Below are positions 17,536 to 25,862 of a stretch of DNA of 57,838 bases, piece after piece. The position numbers and the translations under genes are program-made. The first letter of the stretch is position 1, and the number at the start of each line of letters is the position of its first letter. The DNA comes from Bacteroidaceae bacterium (GTDB taxonomy: Bacteria; Bacteroidota; Bacteroidia; Bacteroidales; Bacteroidaceae). The notes beneath the pieces are model-generated. The model had not been told where the DNA came from. It saw nothing but the letters and a program-made list of their open reading frames with translations, and ran no database searches. The stretch lies in NCBI GenBank assembly GCA_024401215.1, contig JAKSLL010000014.1:1-57838 (forward strand). The letters run 5' to 3'.

Positions 17536-18255
17536 ATGAATCCTTTTAAAGTAATTATAGTTGAAGATGTTGCTCTTGAGATGAAGGGCACAAAAGAGAT
17601 ATTCCGCTCAGAGATCCCTGAAGCAGAGATTATCGGCACAGCGATGAATGAGACCGAGCTCTGGAAACTGATGCGTGACAATCAGCCAGACTTGGTGCTT
17701 CTCGACTTGGGGTTAGGTGGCTCTACGACTGTTGGCATTGATGTCTGCAAGCAGCTTCGCCGTCGTTATCCAGATGTGCATGTGCTGATATTTACTGGCG
17801 AGATTCTGAATGAGAAGTTATGGGTTAATGCACTTGACGCAGGTACAGATGGCATCATCTTGAAGAGTGGCGAACTCCTGACTAAAGGCGATGTGCAAAG
17901 TGTGCTTAATGGCAAGCGTATGGTTTTCAATCAGCCTATACTTGAAAAGATACTCCAGCGATTCCGCAAATCTGTCCTTAATGAGTCTTTGAAACAAGAG
18001 GCGTTCCTCAATTTCGATATCGATGAATACGATGAGAGATTCCTCCGTCATCTTGCCCTTGGATATACCAAAGACATGATAGCCAACCTCAAAGGCATGC
18101 CTTTTGGAGTGAAAAGCATTGAGAAGAGGCAGAATGACCTTGTAAATCGTCTTTTTGGTGAGGATCATATTGGTGTGAACGCCACCCGTCTTGTCACAAA
18201 AGCATTAGAGCTTCGTATTCTCGACATCGACAATTTAGAGCCAGACGACGAATAG
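17536..18255 (+). CDS. Response regulator paired with the giant sensor kinase
   Basis: 239 residues. The receiver domain (about 1-125) has acidic residues after FKVIIVED, the phospho-acceptor Asp in PDLVLLDLGLGG, the Thr in HVLIFTGE and the Lys in DGIILKSGE. The rest (about 140-239) is alpha-helical, with FDEYDERFLRHLALGYTKD-like and IEKRQNDLVNRLFG stretches. The spacing (ALGYTKDMIANLKGMPFGVK) resembles a LuxR/NarL-type helix-turn-helix, but it is diverged, as in other Bacteroidales regulators of this group. It begins 39 bp after the kinase, so the two should form an operon and a cognate pair. Targets are unknown. Confidence 0.85.
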   Translation: MNPFKVIIVEDVALEMKGTKEIFRSEIPEAEIIGTAMNETELWKLMRDNQPDLVLLDLGLGGSTTVGIDVCKQLRRRYPDVHVLIFTGEILNEKLWVNALDAGTDGIILKSGELLTKGDVQSVLNGKRMVFNQPILEKILQRFRKSVLNESLKQEAFLNFDIDEYDERFLRHLALGYTKDMIANLKGMPFGVKSIEKRQNDLVNRLFGEDHIGVNATRLVTKALELRILDIDNLEPDDE

Positions 18256-18284
18256 CTTTGTGTATTATTCAACATAAGTAGGCG

Positions 18285-18983
18285 ATGAACAGGTATAGAA
18301 GTGTATTGAGACAGCTGACGCAATGGTTTTTATTGACTGTTGTGGCGTTGTTCGTGCTTCTACTGATTGTCTCATGGCTGTTATGCATTTACTTTGATTC
18401 TATCAATGGATTGCTCTCTCCTCATGGCATCCGATGGCTAACAAGCCATCTTGTCAGTAATTTCTGTACTGTGCCATTTGGAGAGATTATACTTGGACTT
18501 ATTGGTGTGGGGTCATTGATAGAATCTGACATCTTCAAATTGTTCAGTGGACATATTTCATTAAAGCAGAAAAGAGCGCTACAGACAACCATTATTACTG
18601 TTGTCATTGTGTTGTGTGTCTTTTCCTCTTTCCTCCTGATGCCAAATGCTATCCTTCTAAGTGCGTTTGGCACAATAAGCAATTCTCCATTCTCAAAAGG
18701 GGTGTACGGACTCATTGTTTGCTTGTTTATTCTGATAGCAAACGTGTATGGGTACACTTCAGGCAAGTTTGTCACACTTGATGACTTTGTTAATGCTCAT
18801 TCAAGTTTCATAAAAAAATCAGGCTTTTATTTCATCTTTGTTTTCTTTTCGTCACAGTTTATCCAATGCCTTGACTACACTCAGATACTTGCTGTTCTGG
18901 GTGATAATGGAGTGGTATTGGAAATTATTAAATGTGTTTTATATTATCTGCCCCTTGCCATACTTATACTATTATATATATAA
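18285..18983 (+). CDS. Short AbgT-like polytopic membrane protein
   Basis: 232 residues with about six hydrophobic segments, including TVVALFVLLLIVSWLLCIYF near the N-terminus and LAILILLYI at the end. GEIILGLIGVGSLIESDIF resembles the glycine-rich start of the AbgT (p-aminobenzoyl-glutamate) transporter family, but full AbgT proteins are about 500 residues, so this would be roughly the N-terminal half. It starts 29 bp after the response regulator on the same strand and probably belongs to its operon. A role as transporter or as signalling accessory cannot be decided. No frameshift remnant of the missing half was found downstream. Confidence 0.5.
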   Translation: MNRYRSVLRQLTQWFLLTVVALFVLLLIVSWLLCIYFDSINGLLSPHGIRWLTSHLVSNFCTVPFGEIILGLIGVGSLIESDIFKLFSGHISLKQKRALQTTIITVVIVLCVFSSFLLMPNAILLSAFGTISNSPFSKGVYGLIVCLFILIANVYGYTSGKFVTLDDFVNAHSSFIKKSGFYFIFVFFSSQFIQCLDYTQILAVLGDNGVVLEIIKCVLYYLPLAILILLYI

Positions 18984-18985
18984 TA

Positions 18986-19022
18986 CAAGTTTCGCTCCCA
19001 CTTGTTGTGGAGTTAAAGTGTG
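18986..19022 (+). repeat. Dispersed repeat, copy 1
   Basis: ACAAGTTTCGCT followed by CTTGTTGTGGAGTTAAAGTG. The same words, in the same order, recur at about 30631-30675. The rest of the 243-bp gap (18984-19226) holds no gene, only the candidate -7 box at 19175-19182. Confidence 0.55.
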
Positions 19023-19174
19023 GTTAATGGAACATATACAAAGTGGGGCTTTTCAAAATGCTTATTGTAATTTGAATAGCCGATAAATGCTGAAAAAATA
19101 ATAAAAATGCGATTTTGATTAACCATAATGTCATTTTTATCTTTTTTTATGTTACAAGTTGTTGACGAAAGTAT

Positions 19175-19182
19175 TAAATTTG
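19175..19182 (+). promoter_or_regulatory. -7 box TAAATTTG upstream of the pseudo-kinase gene
   Basis: A perfect TAnnTTTG match, 45 nt before the ATG at 19227. TTG words at 19159 and 19162 are closer than the usual 19-20 nt. It suggests the pseudo-kinase can be transcribed independently of the two-component operon. Confidence 0.5.
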
Positions 19183-19226
19183 TCACTGCCTACTAATTAG
19201 ATAAAATAATTAAACATTATTCAATC

Positions 19227-20618
19227 ATGAAAAAACATATCTTTTTAATCGCATTTATCTGCGGTGTCATGTCTCTGCATGCTCAAAACAGCGCACTCAA
19301 AGCGTCTGTTGAAAAGGGTGTCCAGACAAGCCAGAGGCAGACTGCAAACCGTGAGTGGAAAGAAGCTTTTGCCACATGCCGAAATCTTGATGCAGCAATA
19401 ATGGCGCAGGCGCAGGGCAAGGAAGCTTCCGCTCTTCGCTATATCGTGACAAAGGAAAGACTTCGCATGTATGTTCAGCTCAATAAGAGTCAGCAATGCA
19501 AAGAGCAGCTTATGCTTCTTGAGCAGTATGCTAATGGAGCGCAGTCAAAAGAGGTTAAGGAAGACTTCCTTTTCACATCTGCAAGATTCTACCTCAATCA
19601 TGGACAGAGCGACAAGAGTTCAAAATGCTATCGTGAGATTGTCAACATAAGAATGGCTGACAAGGGTAGCGACAAGGTTGAGGCTACTTACAAGGAACTC
19701 CTCAGCCAGGCCAAGTCAAGTGGCGACAAGGGACTTGCTCGTATTGTTGAGGGACTTTATACTGCATGGCAGGATTCAACAGCAGCGGTAAGAGCAGCTC
19801 AAGAGCTCAAGAAGTTGAAGGTGGAATATGACGCTTCACAAAATACCATTTCTGACATGGATAATACGATTGGAACTCAAAAGGGACTGATTGTTTTCTT
19901 GTCTGTGCTTTCAGCTGCATTGGGTGGCGCTCTTGTGGTATTCATCGGAATCATGCTGAAGAATCTCTTGACAATAAAGAAGCTGAAGAAGAGTTTGGAG
20001 ATCGCCAACGAAAACAACGAGCTGAAGAGCACATTCATTGACAATCTTGGCGAGCAGATAAATCCATCGTTGGACGGCATAGAGACTGGAGAGGTAAAAC
20101 CTAATGTCGTTGCTCTGCGTGGACTCATCAGTCAGGCAAAGCAGTATATGGAACTTGAAAGCACTCGTGAAAACCGCTTTGAATTGAAGGAGATAGCTCT
20201 TAATTCTGTTTGTGAGAATGTCATGGAGACAGCAAAGGCATCGTTCAAGCGTGAAATACCTGTTGTTGTTAGTGTGTCAAAGATGACTTTCCCTGCAAGC
20301 AAAGAGCCACTCCAAGAAGTGCTTGACTATATTGTAGCTTATGTCGCTAAACAGCCAGAAACAGAGAAGATAACAATGGAGTTGAAGAAGAGAAACTCAC
20401 ATACTTGTCATATTTTGATAAGTGCCTCAGGACTTATCTTATCTGATGAAGAGAAAGCGAATATTTTCAAGCCATTCACAAGAATTTTCGATTTGACAAA
20501 AGAAGATTGCTTGGGATTGCCAATATGCAGCCTTAAGGCTTATAAGATGAACGGACTTCTGAGATTTAATGATGATTATAAAAAGGGTGTTCAGTTTGTT
20601 TTAGAGATACATAGCTGA
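19227..20618 (+). CDS. TPR-type membrane pseudo-histidine kinase
   Basis: 463 residues. Signal peptide (MKKHIFLIAFICGVMSLHAQ), then a periplasmic helical repeat region (about 25-200), a coiled stretch, one transmembrane helix (about 222-246) and a cytoplasmic part. The cytoplasmic part begins NENNELKSTFIDNLGEQINP, aligned with the HisKA consensus in which SHEIRTP follows FLANM; the phospho-accepting His is replaced by Glu or Gly. The C-terminal HATPase-like region keeps only ghosts of the N-box (LDYIVAYVAKQ) and G1-box (SASGLILSDEEKANIFKPF), without the key Asn and Asp. It is therefore probably catalytically dead and may act as a sensor or scaffold for the kinase system upstream. A strong terminator follows. 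Fold assignment is moderately sure; role is inference. Confidence 0.7.
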   Translation: MKKHIFLIAFICGVMSLHAQNSALKASVEKGVQTSQRQTANREWKEAFATCRNLDAAIMAQAQGKEASALRYIVTKERLRMYVQLNKSQQCKEQLMLLEQYANGAQSKEVKEDFLFTSARFYLNHGQSDKSSKCYREIVNIRMADKGSDKVEATYKELLSQAKSSGDKGLARIVEGLYTAWQDSTAAVRAAQELKKLKVEYDASQNTISDMDNTIGTQKGLIVFLSVLSAALGGALVVFIGIMLKNLLTIKKLKKSLEIANENNELKSTFIDNLGEQINPSLDGIETGEVKPNVVALRGLISQAKQYMELESTRENRFELKEIALNSVCENVMETAKASFKREIPVVVSVSKMTFPASKEPLQEVLDYIVAYVAKQPETEKITMELKKRNSHTCHILISASGLILSDEEKANIFKPFTRIFDLTKEDCLGLPICSLKAYKMNGLLRFNDDYKKGVQFVLEIHS

Positions 20619-20632
20619 TTCATCTTTTTCGA

Positions 20633-20684
20633 CAACAAAAAATGTCTTCGTAAGCAATGCGCATACGAAGACATTTTTTTGTTG
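20633..20684 (+). terminator. Terminator after the pseudo-kinase gene
   Basis: A long stem (CAACAAAAAATGTCTTCGTA with its complement, one bulged T) around an 11-nt loop, ending in a T-run. It closes the signalling block. Confidence 0.8.
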
Positions 20685-20797
20685 CCCTATCCAATATACA
20701 ATGCCCTAATCCATATTTGCACCCTCTGCTGGCAAATGGGGCTTTATTTTTCTTATTTCTCCTTGTGCAACGTAAAAATGCTTGCTAGTATCTATCA

Positions 20798-21430
20798 TCA
20801 ATTACTGGATGTTTGTTCAGGGAAAATCTTGATGGACTCAATAGCTGTGCTGTTGATAATTGTAGATGGATATATGCATAGGGAATCTTTGCAAATAAGA
20901 GTGATGGATGATTCCATATTGCCGCCAGTAATGTCTATGCCTTGATGCAGATAGCTTTGCCATACGAGTTCTGTGCAGTATAGCGACGTGGTGTCGGATA
21001 GGGAATAATCATCATCAAACAGCACCCCTTCATGGTATTTGGCGAGCGCATAAAGAGATGCTGCGGCAGCAATGCTGTCGTGGCATTTTATTTTTGCAAA
21101 TGCTCCCCGTTCCGCTCTCATCGGATTGAAGAATTCGCTTAAGGATTCGTACTTTAGAGTATCAGCCTCTTCTGGGGCGCTTTCGCCGGGCACGGCATGA
21201 ATCACCATCCATGTGTTCTGTATGCTGTCAAAAAACAGTATTCCAACATGCGAATACGAAGAATTGCTGGCTTCTGTAACAGCATGACTTTCCATTCCGC
21301 TTCCACAGCGGAAAACTATATCGCCGTTGCGGAATTCATTTTCGTAGGCAATCTTCACAGAATGATGTTCTGTACATGCGATGAAAGTTGACGATACAGC
21401 AGTAAGTATAGCAATTTTGGAAAATTTCAT
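20798..21430 (-). CDS. Lipoprotein of the YiiX/YebB (C92) permuted papain-like family
   Basis: 210 residues. The signal peptide ends in a lipobox-like STFIAC (Cys19). The mature part has the order typical of permuted NlpC/P60-like amidases: an early FRNGDIVFRCG, SYSHVGILFFDS with the catalytic His, and YCTELVWQSY with the catalytic Cys in the C-terminal half. Members are thought to cleave amide bonds, possibly in peptidoglycan or lipids; the true substrate is unknown. The product should sit on the periplasmic side or the cell surface. It stands alone, convergent with the pseudo-kinase gene. Family call fairly secure from the GDIVF/SHVGI/CTELV pattern. Confidence 0.75.
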   Translation of the reverse strand: MKFSKIAILTAVSSTFIACTEHHSVKIAYENEFRNGDIVFRCGSGMESHAVTEASNSSYSHVGILFFDSIQNTWMVIHAVPGESAPEEADTLKYESLSEFFNPMRAERGAFAKIKCHDSIAAAASLYALAKYHEGVLFDDDYSLSDTTSLYCTELVWQSYLHQGIDITGGNMESSITLICKDSLCIYPSTIINSTAIESIKIFPEQTSSN

Positions 21431-21505
21431 AATGCAAATTTATGAATTTTCGTTCGAAACCCATTATTTTGTATTGATAATTATCTTAGGATTGAGAATT
21501 ATTCG

Positions 21506-21513
21506 TATATTTG
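21506..21513 (+). promoter_or_regulatory. -7 box TATATTTG upstream of the DUF4878 lipoprotein gene
   Basis: Matches TAnnTTTG. It lies 148 nt before the ATG at 21662, which would imply a long leader. No better box lies nearer. Confidence 0.4.
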
Positions 21514-21661
21514 TATTAAACAATTTTCGTTTGTTCAATTTGTTGTGAAGTACAAGAGTTTTTAATGAGAAGTTAAAAGGGTAGTGAAGGGGCCAAATGT
21601 CCGCAAACACATCCTTAGAGAATTTATATAAACATTTATTATTAATCTTAAAATTTCAATT

Positions 21662-22054
21662 ATGAAAAAATTACTTTCTCTCTTTTTTGTTATTGCAGTC
21701 ACTATTTGTTTCATGTCTTGTTCTAATAACTCGCCTGAGGGTGTCGTAAAAGAATACTATGCAGCAATAGAGGCAAAAGATTACGACAAAGCAATGGAAT
21801 GCTTGTATTTCAAGAAAGAACTTACTGAAAGTCAGAAGGAGCAGTTCAAGAATCTCTTTATTGACAAGGCTCAGAAGCAGGTTGATAAGAAAGGCGGCAT
21901 TAAGAGCTTTGAAATTTCAAATACAGATATTGCAGAAGATGGCAAATCTGCTATCGTGTCAGTAACAACAACCTATGGTGATGGTACATCCAACAGCCAG
22001 AATAACAAAGTGTTGAAGGTTGAAGATAAATGGCTGATTGATTCAGGTAAGTAA
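21662..22054 (+). CDS. DUF4878-type small lipoprotein
   Basis: 130 residues. A signal peptide ends in the lipobox FMSCSNN (Cys20). It is followed by SPEGVVKEYYAAIEAKDYDKAMECLYF, the usual opening of DUF4878, an NTF2-like/lumazine-binding-like small domain, and ends VLKVEDKWLIDSG, the last strand of that fold. Proteins of this family are exported and of unknown function, possibly binding a small ligand. It is followed by a REP-like hairpin (22068-22135) and then rubrerythrin, which may or may not be cotranscribed. Family call is good; no function can be given. Confidence 0.8.
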   Translation: MKKLLSLFFVIAVTICFMSCSNNSPEGVVKEYYAAIEAKDYDKAMECLYFKKELTESQKEQFKNLFIDKAQKQVDKKGGIKSFEISNTDIAEDGKSAIVSVTTTYGDGTSNSQNNKVLKVEDKWLIDSGK

Positions 22055-22067
22055 GCAGTAAGTCGCT

Positions 22068-22135
22068 AACTTGTCATTCCGAGGGTGCTGCTTCCTCAGA
22101 TAGTTCAAAGCACAGCCTTTCAGAATGAGCAAGTT
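22068..22135. repeat. REP-like imperfect inverted repeat
   Basis: CTTGTCATTCCGAGGGTGCTG and, in inverse orientation, CAGCCTTTCAGAATGAGCAAG flank a central 20-nt part. The TCATTCCGAG word resembles the TCATTC(T/C)GAG intergenic repeats common in Bacteroidota genomes. The word CAAGTTGCAAACTT next to it recurs at about 30750. Confidence 0.5.
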
Positions 22136-22193
22136 GCAAACTTAGCAAAGTTGAATTAATTTATTATTAACTATATTAAATTTTATAATTCTC

Positions 22194-22757
22194 ATGAGTA
22201 AGAAATGGGTATGTCCAGTATGTGGGTATGTTTATGAGGGTGAAAATCCTCCAGAAAAGTGTCCACAATGCAAGGTTCCTGGAAGCAAGTTCAAGGAGAA
22301 AGTTGAAACTGAAGGATTGAATTTTGCTTGCGAGCATGAACTTGGTGTGGCAAAAGCTATTCCAGAAGGTAAGGAAGGAGCATTTGTTCTTCAAGGCTTG
22401 AAAGATCATTTTGCAGGTGAATGCACAGAAGTCGGCATGTATCTTGCCATGTCACGTCAGGCTGATAGAGAAGGCTATCCAGAGGTTGCAGAGGCTTTCA
22501 AGCGTTATGCTCTCGAAGAGGCAGAGCATGCTGCTAAGTTTGCTGAGCTTCTTGGCGAGATGGTATGGGACACAAAGACCAATGTGAAAGCTCGTATGGA
22601 GGCAGAAGAAGGAGCCTGTGCTGCTAAGCTTGAAATTGCAAAGGTGGCAAAGAGTCTTGACCTCGACGCTATTCATGACACGGTTCATGAGATGGCTAAA
22701 GATGAAGCTCGTCATGGCGCTGGTTTCCAAGGACTTTGGAATCGCTATTTCAAGTAA
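22194..22757 (+). CDS. rbr: Reverse rubrerythrin (N-terminal rubredoxin domain)
   Basis: 187 residues. A rubredoxin-like FeS4 site comes first (CPVCGY at about 7-12 and CPQC at about 24-27), followed by a ferritin-like di-iron four-helix domain. The iron ligands are carried on [34 protein letters not shown] and [16 protein letters not shown] (ExxH motifs). Classical rubrerythrin has the opposite domain order, so this is the reverse type. Such proteins reduce hydrogen peroxide in the cytoplasm of anaerobes, which fits an obligately anaerobic gut or oral organism. The gene ends in a good terminator at 22857-22896. Identification is firm. Confidence 0.93.
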   Translation: MSKKWVCPVCGYVYEGENPPEKCPQCKVPGSKFKEKVETEGLNFACEHELGVAKAIPEGKEGAFVLQGLKDHFAGECTEVGMYLAMSRQADREGYPEVAEAFKRYALEEAEHAAKFAELLGEMVWDTKTNVKARMEAEEGACAAKLEIAKVAKSLDLDAIHDTVHEMAKDEARHGAGFQGLWNRYFK

Positions 22758-22856
22758 TAGATTAACGATTTTTCGTTATTTGATGTTCTAATAATTGTTT
22801 GTATTCAAAAAACTTCTCAATGGTTTCAAACTAATACATGAACGTCTAAGAATAGT

Positions 22857-22896
22857 AACACACATAAGTTCGAATAGCATCGGACTTATGTGTGTT
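22857..22896 (+). terminator. Rubrerythrin terminator
   Basis: AACACACATAAGT (22857-22869) pairs with its complement at 22884-22896 and is followed by a T-run. Confidence 0.8.
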
Positions 22897-22986
22897 TTTT
22901 GTTTGCTTGACGAATTTTGAAAACTCACTTCTTGCAAAAATATAATGTCATATAATACCAATCAACCACAAACTTACGGATGCTGA

Positions 22987-23451
22987 TTATGGCATGTATT
23001 CTATATTTCTTTCAAACACCACCGAAACCTCATCGTCACATACAGCATCAGTAAAAATGAAAGCATAGCATTCGCCATCTATCATTTTAGACATCACTTC
23101 GGCGCATTTAAATTGTTCAACATAGCGGAAACCATGTGTAAGCAGAATCATCTTGTAGGCATTCAGCATCTCCTGTGTTCCTGTTAATGTCAAACGATAA
23201 CTTAGGGTACCCATTTCGTTACTGTTGTCTGATAATATGAAGTCATGACCTCCTACCGACCACACAGGGTACTGAGGCAGCTCCTCACGCATGCGTTGCA
23301 ACGTGTTAATGTCGTTTGATGACTGCATTACGTCTGCTGCCGTAGTAGTTGAGATTGTACCCACTACGTCAGAAACAACTTTCCCTATATTTCCTTGTAC
23401 GCTTCCTCTATTATTGAGAAGCATCGAGAGTATTGAACTTAAAAATCCCAT
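22987..23451 (-). CDS. Uncharacterised 154-residue protein
   Basis: Not recognised. The first 15 residues (MGFLSSILSMLLNNR) are amphipathic and could touch a membrane, but there is no clear signal peptide or lipobox. The middle has a threonine-rich GTISTTTAADVM. The remainder looks like an alpha/beta domain with PVWSVGGHDFILSDNSNEMG, RLTLTGTQEMLNAYKMILL and HGFRYVEQFKCAEVMSKMI, ending VVFERNIEYMP. A -7 box TAATTTTG lies on the minus strand at 23593-23586, giving a leader of about 130 nt. It is convergent with rubrerythrin. The regular amino-acid composition and promoter support a real gene; no function is proposed. Confidence 0.65.
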   Translation of the reverse strand: MGFLSSILSMLLNNRGSVQGNIGKVVSDVVGTISTTTAADVMQSSNDINTLQRMREELPQYPVWSVGGHDFILSDNSNEMGTLSYRLTLTGTQEMLNAYKMILLTHGFRYVEQFKCAEVMSKMIDGECYAFIFTDAVCDDEVSVVFERNIEYMP

Positions 23452-23585
23452 AAATGATAAAAGGGGTATATTAGTTTATTAGTATCAGCACATTCCATAG
23501 TTCGTGGCTATTTATATAATGCGCTTTTATGAATTCACTTGTATTCGTGCTGCGAACAAAAACAGCGAATCATCACACTAAAATA

Positions 23586-23593
23586 CAAAATTA
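23586..23593 (-). promoter_or_regulatory. -7 box TAATTTTG for the 154-residue protein gene
   Basis: A minus-strand match to TAnnTTTG. TTG at 23618-23616 lies 22 nt upstream, slightly beyond the usual spacing. Confidence 0.5.
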
Positions 23594-23619
23594 TAAATAA
23601 AATCTGAAACTATAGCAAT

Positions 23620-23945
23620 TTTTGACGAGGTTTTTCATGTTATGTAAATTTTCATTCCTTCTTGGTTATGATGTCGTAAGGAATACTTGTAAAGCCAAAT
23701 CGTTTGTGGAGGGTGTCGTTTTTTCGTTTTGTCTAAATTTAGGCGCTGTCTCAGACGTTTTTAGACAGAATTAGACAATAGCATCACATGACGCTGTTCC
23801 GCAACGCAACGACCTACCTATGTAATTGAAAGCAAACCCCAAAAAAACATAAAAGCCCCCTTGGGGGAGTTAGAGGGGGACCCTACCTTACGTTACCTCG
23901 CAACGCAACATAGCGTTGTGGAGCAACACTACCTAAAAAAGCGGA
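23620..23945. other. Gene-free stretch with short repeats
   Basis: No coding sequence is credible. It contains an inverted pair TTGTCTAAATT / AATTAGACAA around 23731-23778, a CCCCCTTGGGGGAGTTAGAGGGGG-like C/G-rich block near 23856-23880, and repeated CGCAACGCAAC words near 23802 and 23896. These look like decayed repeats rather than a functional element. Confidence 0.45.
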
Positions 23946-23991
23946 GAAACAAGAAAAATGACTACATTTATTAAAACAAATGCAATAATAC

Positions 23992-24022
23992 TTTGCAGAT
24001 TCAATTATTTTTCGTAAATTTG
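23992..24022 (+). promoter_or_regulatory. Promoter of the LemA-like gene pair
   Basis: TTTG (23992-23995), 19 nt, then TAAATTTG (24015-24022): a complete Bacteroidota promoter. Transcription should begin near 24029, which excludes in-frame starts upstream of it and favours the ATG at 24119. Confidence 0.8.
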
Positions 24023-24118
24023 GTATCGATAATCAGGGTCGCACGACAACAGGGTAAAAAGCAGCGAATCTCATTTCGGGATGCCGCTGCATACCAGTCA
24101 GGCTTAATCATTACAAAT

Positions 24119-24655
24119 ATGAAAAATAAAAAAATAATCCTTTTATGTGTTCTTGGCGCTGTCATTTTGGGAATCGCCATGGGATACATAAACTACAACA
24201 ATCGCGAAGCAGAGTTGCGTGCTGAATCGGATGCACAACGCTCAAAGATAGAAGGAATACACGACAAGATGTGGAAGACTCTACAGCAAAAGGCACAGGT
24301 GTCTAACGAGTACGCCCAGTCTTTCGACTCTATCTATTCCCACATCATGGAGGGGCGTTATTCGAACGAAGGCGACGCTACTCTGATGAAATGGATTCAG
24401 GAGTCTAATCCTCAATTCGACGCATCTCTCTACAAGGATCTAGCAATGTCAATCGAGACGTTGCGTACAGAGTTCCAGCTGTCGCAGGAACGTATGCTTG
24501 ACATCATCCGCGAGCACAAGACTCTCTGCAGCACAATGCCTGGCGCATGGTTCATATCAAACAAAACGCCAATCGAATACACCGTTGTCAGCTCTTCTCG
24601 TTCGAAAGCAGCAATGCAGGATGGCGAATACGATGATACAGACCTTTTCAAGTAA
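24119..24655 (+). CDS. LemA-like membrane-anchored protein
   Basis: 178 residues from the ATG at 24119; the frame is open further upstream to 23993, but that would overlap the promoter. A single N-terminal membrane anchor (IILLCVLGAVILGIAMGYI) is followed by a short loop and a helical domain. The stretches HDKMWKTLQQKAQVSNEYAQ, FDSIYSHIMEGRYS, IQESNPQFDASLYKDLAMSI and RTEFQLSQERMLDIIREHK match the pattern of LemA-family three-helix domains. LemA proteins have no settled biochemical role. The end (SRSKAAMQDGEYDDTDLF) is polar. The gene is followed after 34 bp by the 390-residue membrane protein, almost surely one operon. Family call moderate to good. Confidence 0.7.
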   Translation: MKNKKIILLCVLGAVILGIAMGYINYNNREAELRAESDAQRSKIEGIHDKMWKTLQQKAQVSNEYAQSFDSIYSHIMEGRYSNEGDATLMKWIQESNPQFDASLYKDLAMSIETLRTEFQLSQERMLDIIREHKTLCSTMPGAWFISNKTPIEYTVVSSSRSKAAMQDGEYDDTDLFK

Positions 24656-24689
24656 TAATCCTTAGTATGTTTACACTACACAGGGAGAT

Positions 24690-25862
24690 ATGATTATCTT
24701 TTACATATTGTCATCGTTACTGATAGGCTGGGCAACATCGACTTTATTATGTCGCTTCCTTAGTTATGCCGCGGAAAAGAAGAAAATGATATACTTCACA
24801 AGTATCGCACTTAATGCTGCAGCAGGTATAGCATTCTATTTTGTGGGGTTGAAAGCGAATGTAACGGACACCATGTATAACGGACGCCATGTCACCTCTG
24901 CTACATACTATGAGCCTTGGGACGAAAAGGTGAAACATACCCGCAAGGTAAGGGTAGGGACAGACAGCGAAGGAAACCCCAAATACAAGAACGAGACCTA
25001 TTACGAGCGTGAGCATCACCCTAAGATGTTCAAGTACAGGCTAAACAACGACTCGTGCGAGGCCGTATGCACGAAAGCGGAGTTTGACAGCATTGTCAGC
25101 AGGTTAGCCACGAAAGCCGTATTTGTGGATATGCATCGCAAATACCATTCACTTGACGGCGATGCATACAGGTATGACTGGGACGGAAAGAATGCCCATT
25201 GTTACACCGTGACAGTAAGCAAACAATTCAACAACTATTTGAAGGGCAACGACAATTCTATATTCAAGTATCATGTAGATGAAGAAATGAAGGAGAAGTA
25301 CGAACTGTTCGACTATCCTAAGTTCTCGCTGGAAAACGACCAGGTTACTGTCCTCGGATACAATTGTACAAAAGAAGACATACGGCGCGTGCAGTTTATA
25401 AATGGCTACTACGGCGAGTCAAAGCAGTTCCGCCTATATGTATTGTTTTATGATAGCCAAGACGTTATTGCAGGCGAGATGCAGAGAAGTTTCTGGCAAG
25501 GAGGAAAACCGAACGAGTTTGTCGTATGCTTAGGCCATGAGGGGGATTCCATAACATGGTGTTATCCGTTTAGCTGGTCGGACACTCCAAAGCTTGAAGA
25601 CATGACAAAAATGTATTTCATGGAACATCCTCGCATAGATATTTCAAAATATGCATTATTTGTAATAAAGAATTTCGACAGCTGGAATCCAAAGAATTTC
25701 GACGATTTCAGTTATCTCAGCAATTCAATGAAGATCGCTCCCAGCATCAGACTTATACTCGTAATCGTATTCTTCAATCTAATCATTGGATTCATCCTGG
25801 TAATAAAAGACCGCTCTAAGAAGAAAAAAGACTCCACAACATATCGAAGACGATCCTTTTAG
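24690..25862 (+). CDS. Membrane protein with large extracytoplasmic domain, LemA partner
   Basis: 390 residues, not assignable to a named family by eye. Two N-terminal hydrophobic segments (IIFYILSSLLIGWATSTLLC; YFTSIALNAAAGIAFYFVGL) and one near the C-terminus (SIRLILVIVFFNLIIGFILV) enclose a soluble domain of about 290 residues. This domain starts with Tyr/Trp/charged blocks (ATYYEPWDEKVKHTRKVRV, then YKNETYYEREHHPKMFKYR) and contains VCLGHEGDSITWCYPFSWSD with two Cys. A basic tail (DRSKKKKDSTTYRRR) faces the cytoplasm. The 34-bp gap to the LemA-like gene implies joint function. I recall similar LemA-adjacent proteins in other Bacteroidota and phages, but the role is unknown. Confidence 0.6.
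   Translation: MIIFYILSSLLIGWATSTLLCRFLSYAAEKKKMIYFTSIALNAAAGIAFYFVGLKANVTDTMYNGRHVTSATYYEPWDEKVKHTRKVRVGTDSEGNPKYKNETYYEREHHPKMFKYRLNNDSCEAVCTKAEFDSIVSRLATKAVFVDMHRKYHSLDGDAYRYDWDGKNAHCYTVTVSKQFNNYLKGNDNSIFKYHVDEEMKEKYELFDYPKFSLENDQVTVLGYNCTKEDIRRVQFINGYYGESKQFRLYVLFYDSQDVIAGEMQRSFWQGGKPNEFVVCLGHEGDSITWCYPFSWSDTPKLEDMTKMYFMEHPRIDISKYALFVIKNFDSWNPKNFDDFSYLSNSMKIAPSIRLILVIVFFNLIIGFILVIKDRSKKKKDSTTYRRRSF

Noticed and set aside
21435-21442. Minus-strand TAAATTTG just before the C92-type lipoprotein gene
   Set aside because: It ends only 4 nt before the ATG and has no -33 TTG, so it would imply a leaderless mRNA; probably a chance match in AT-rich DNA.
23993-24118. N-terminal extension of the LemA-like protein
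   Set aside because: It would begin inside the promoter (23992-24022) and place 42 hydrophilic residues before the membrane anchor.
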